A stretch of DNA of 64,000 nt. Origin: Bdellovibrio bacteriovorus (GTDB lineage: Bacteria > Bdellovibrionota > Bdellovibrionia > Bdellovibrionales > Bdellovibrionaceae). The notes under the pieces are model-generated. The model was not told the origin of the DNA and made no database searches. It saw only the letters and a list, made by a program, of their open reading frames with translations. How positions within the stretch are numbered: the stretch's first letter is position 1; every line of letters begins with the position of its first letter. This document shows, piece by piece, positions 62,856-64,000 of this stretch. A program made the position numbers and the translations under genes. The DNA lies in NCBI RefSeq assembly GCF_001592745.1, contig NZ_LUKD01000005.1, positions 124,001-188,000 of the forward strand, written 5' to 3'.

Positions 62856-63536
62856 ATGAAGAATCAAAACGCTTTTTTCATAGTTTTTTGTTTGTCACTA
62901 ACGGTCGGCATTCTGGGTGCCTATGCCTCTTTTGTGGGGTATTTCAATGGTCATGAACAGTATGAATTAAAGCTCGCACATCTGCAAAAACAGGTGGAAA
63001 AAGAGAAGTTTAACAACTCTCTTTTAAGCTATCAGCTGAAGGACTTTCAGCAAACTGTCGCGCAGGTTCTTCCCGAGGATAAAAAACTTCAAGCAAAGTA
63101 TGAACTGCAGAATCTTTCCTCTGTCGTGAGATCGCCAGCTAGTGAAGACTCATTGGATCTATCAGGCGTTTTCTTTGAAAAGGGAAAGAAGTACTTTAAC
63201 AATCAAGACTATGACAAGGCGATTGGGGAGTTTAATAAGCTTCTTGATAAATATCCGCTTTCTCAGCACGTGGTCGAGTCACACTTTTTTATCGCTGAAA
63301 GCTATTTCCTTAAAAAGGACTTCCGCAACAGTCTTACGCAAATTGACTCGATGGTGACTTTGTTTCCACAGCATGAGCTGACGGGCTTTATTCTTTTAAG
63401 AATGGGTCAAATCAGTGAGTTCAACAATCAAACTGAAGAAGCTTCTGAAATCTACAAGACCGTTTTTAAGAACTTCAAAAATGACGATCTCAAAAAACAG
63501 GCTCGTAAGCTAGCTCAGAGTGTAGAATACAAATGA
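62856..63536 (+). CDS. Membrane-anchored coiled-coil/TPR protein (YbgF/BamD-like)
   Basis: 226 residues. Membrane helix about 5-28 (FFIVFCLSLTVGILGAYASFVG), a coiled-coil segment (about 34-70, ELKLAHLQKQVEKEKFN), then TPR repeats (about 105-226) with EKGKKYFNNQDYDKAIGEFNKLLDKYP-type helices, the repeat motif seen in YbgF/CpoB and BamD. Likely in the periplasm as a scaffold. A stem-loop ends at its ATG. The stop overlaps the next gene (ATGA). Confidence 0.85.
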   Translation: MKNQNAFFIVFCLSLTVGILGAYASFVGYFNGHEQYELKLAHLQKQVEKEKFNNSLLSYQLKDFQQTVAQVLPEDKKLQAKYELQNLSSVVRSPASEDSLDLSGVFFEKGKKYFNNQDYDKAIGEFNKLLDKYPLSQHVVESHFFIAESYFLKKDFRNSLTQIDSMVTLFPQHELTGFILLRMGQISEFNNQTEEASEIYKTVFKNFKNDDLKKQARKLAQSVEYK

Positions 63537-64000
63537 AGAAGTTCTTCCGTGTCCTCATTTTCATCATGGCTTTTCAAATGGAAGTGCGAGTTCGTGCTTC
63601 CGGGGATGTTCTTCAACAACCTTCAGAATGTTTAAAGTCCAAAGAAACTTGCGCCTTGCAGGTGACGGGGAAGGCTTTGCACTATTCAAGTGAAAGCTTA
63701 AAGATTCACGCTAAAGATGGTTCAACATTGGTTCGTCTGGCTCCGGATCAGTGGCGTTTTGTCAACGGTGCAGTATGGATGGAAAAATCTAAAAACGTAG
63801 AGCTAGAAACTCTTTATGGGACTTTGAAAGCTACACAGGGTCAGTACTTCGTCGTGGATCAGGGAAACAAGGTGCTTGTTCGTAATATGGATGCAACTCT
63901 GACCGTGACTCTTCGTGATGGTAAGACCTTGAGTTTGCCAGAGGGATTTGAGTTCTGGATTTCCGGCGTGAATTCCAAAGGTCAAACTGATTACGGAATG
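63533..64000 (+). CDS. FecR-like exported protein (partial)
   Basis: Runs out of the window after 156 codons. Signal peptide about 1-23 (FRVLIFIMAFQMEVRVRA), two Cys, and a FecR-like domain with TLVRLAPDQWRFVNGAVWM, TLYGTLKATQGQYFVVDQ and TVTLRDGKTLSLPEGFEFW. FecR-like domains bind peptidoglycan or regulators; the complete protein may be a much larger envelope protein. It starts within the stop of the TPR gene, so the operon continues beyond the window. Confidence 0.75.
   Translation, partial: MKKFFRVLIFIMAFQMEVRVRASGDVLQQPSECLKSKETCALQVTGKALHYSSESLKIHAKDGSTLVRLAPDQWRFVNGAVWMEKSKNVELETLYGTLKATQGQYFVVDQGNKVLVRNMDATLTVTLRDGKTLSLPEGFEFWISGVNSKGQTDYGM

Overview
The window reads as a gene-dense stretch of chromosome from a free-living or predatory Gram-negative bacterium of the old deltaproteobacterial assemblage, most likely a Bdellovibrio-like member of the Bdellovibrionota. 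This rests on three things: the order ffh-rpsP-khpA-rimM-trmD-(Methyltrn_RNA_4 SPOUT protein)-rplS-rnhB-yraN, which I know from deltaproteobacterial groups; an LptD that implies an LPS outer membrane; and many signalling proteins and small secreted proteins of unknown function. The species assignment is an inference. I see no prophage, CRISPR array or rRNA operon. The only mobile-element trace is one solitary IS1-like transposase gene.

Layout. 1-8 kb: ribosome rescue (arfB), an MFS exporter, a TauE/SafE-DUF1634 pair, the solitary transposase, a DUF4442 thioesterase-like protein, a TetR-nitronate monooxygenase pair and a Cys-rich LuxR-type regulator. 8-16 kb: tandem universal stress protein, LTA-synthase-like phosphotransferase, GlpT-like MFS transporter, class I fumarase and AI-2E-family permease. 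16-23 kb: a PilZ protein, then a signalling block with a CHASE hybrid histidine kinase, an HPt protein, a sigma-54-dependent response regulator and an OmpA-like periplasmic protein. 23-33 kb: Lon protease, a DEDDh exonuclease, an AraC regulator, an Smr protein in an operon with two unknown genes, a chemoreceptor and an initiator tRNA. 33-47 kb: a large RsbRD/PAS hybrid kinase, MetRS, an SDR, a PadR-siderophore-interacting-protein operon with a twin palindromic operator, TrhO, RF3, an ABC exporter and a secreted metallo-beta-lactamase-fold hydrolase. 47-53 kb: the protein-targeting and translation superoperon. 53-64 kb: LptD, a STAS protein, a coiled-coil protein, a VKOR-DsbA fusion, a ChaN-GYF pair, HU, and the start of a cell-envelope operon (TPR protein, FecR-like protein) that runs out of the window.

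Working together. Translation functions are scattered but frequent (ArfB, RF3, MetRS and initiator tRNA, TrhO, TrmD, RimM, S16, L19). Envelope functions include LptD, VKOR-DsbA, LTA-synthase-like, OmpA-like and many exported proteins. Two hybrid kinases, an HPt and an NtrC-type regulator could form a phosphorelay. Tail-to-tail genes are packed so tightly that several pairs share overlapping stop codons. Several genes begin right after stem-loops that would hide their ribosome binding site or act as attenuators. These leader structures, the missing start codon of yraN, the Cys-cluster LuxR regulator and the Smr-unknown-unknown operon are the parts I would look at first. No obviously complete new defence or biosynthetic system is visible.
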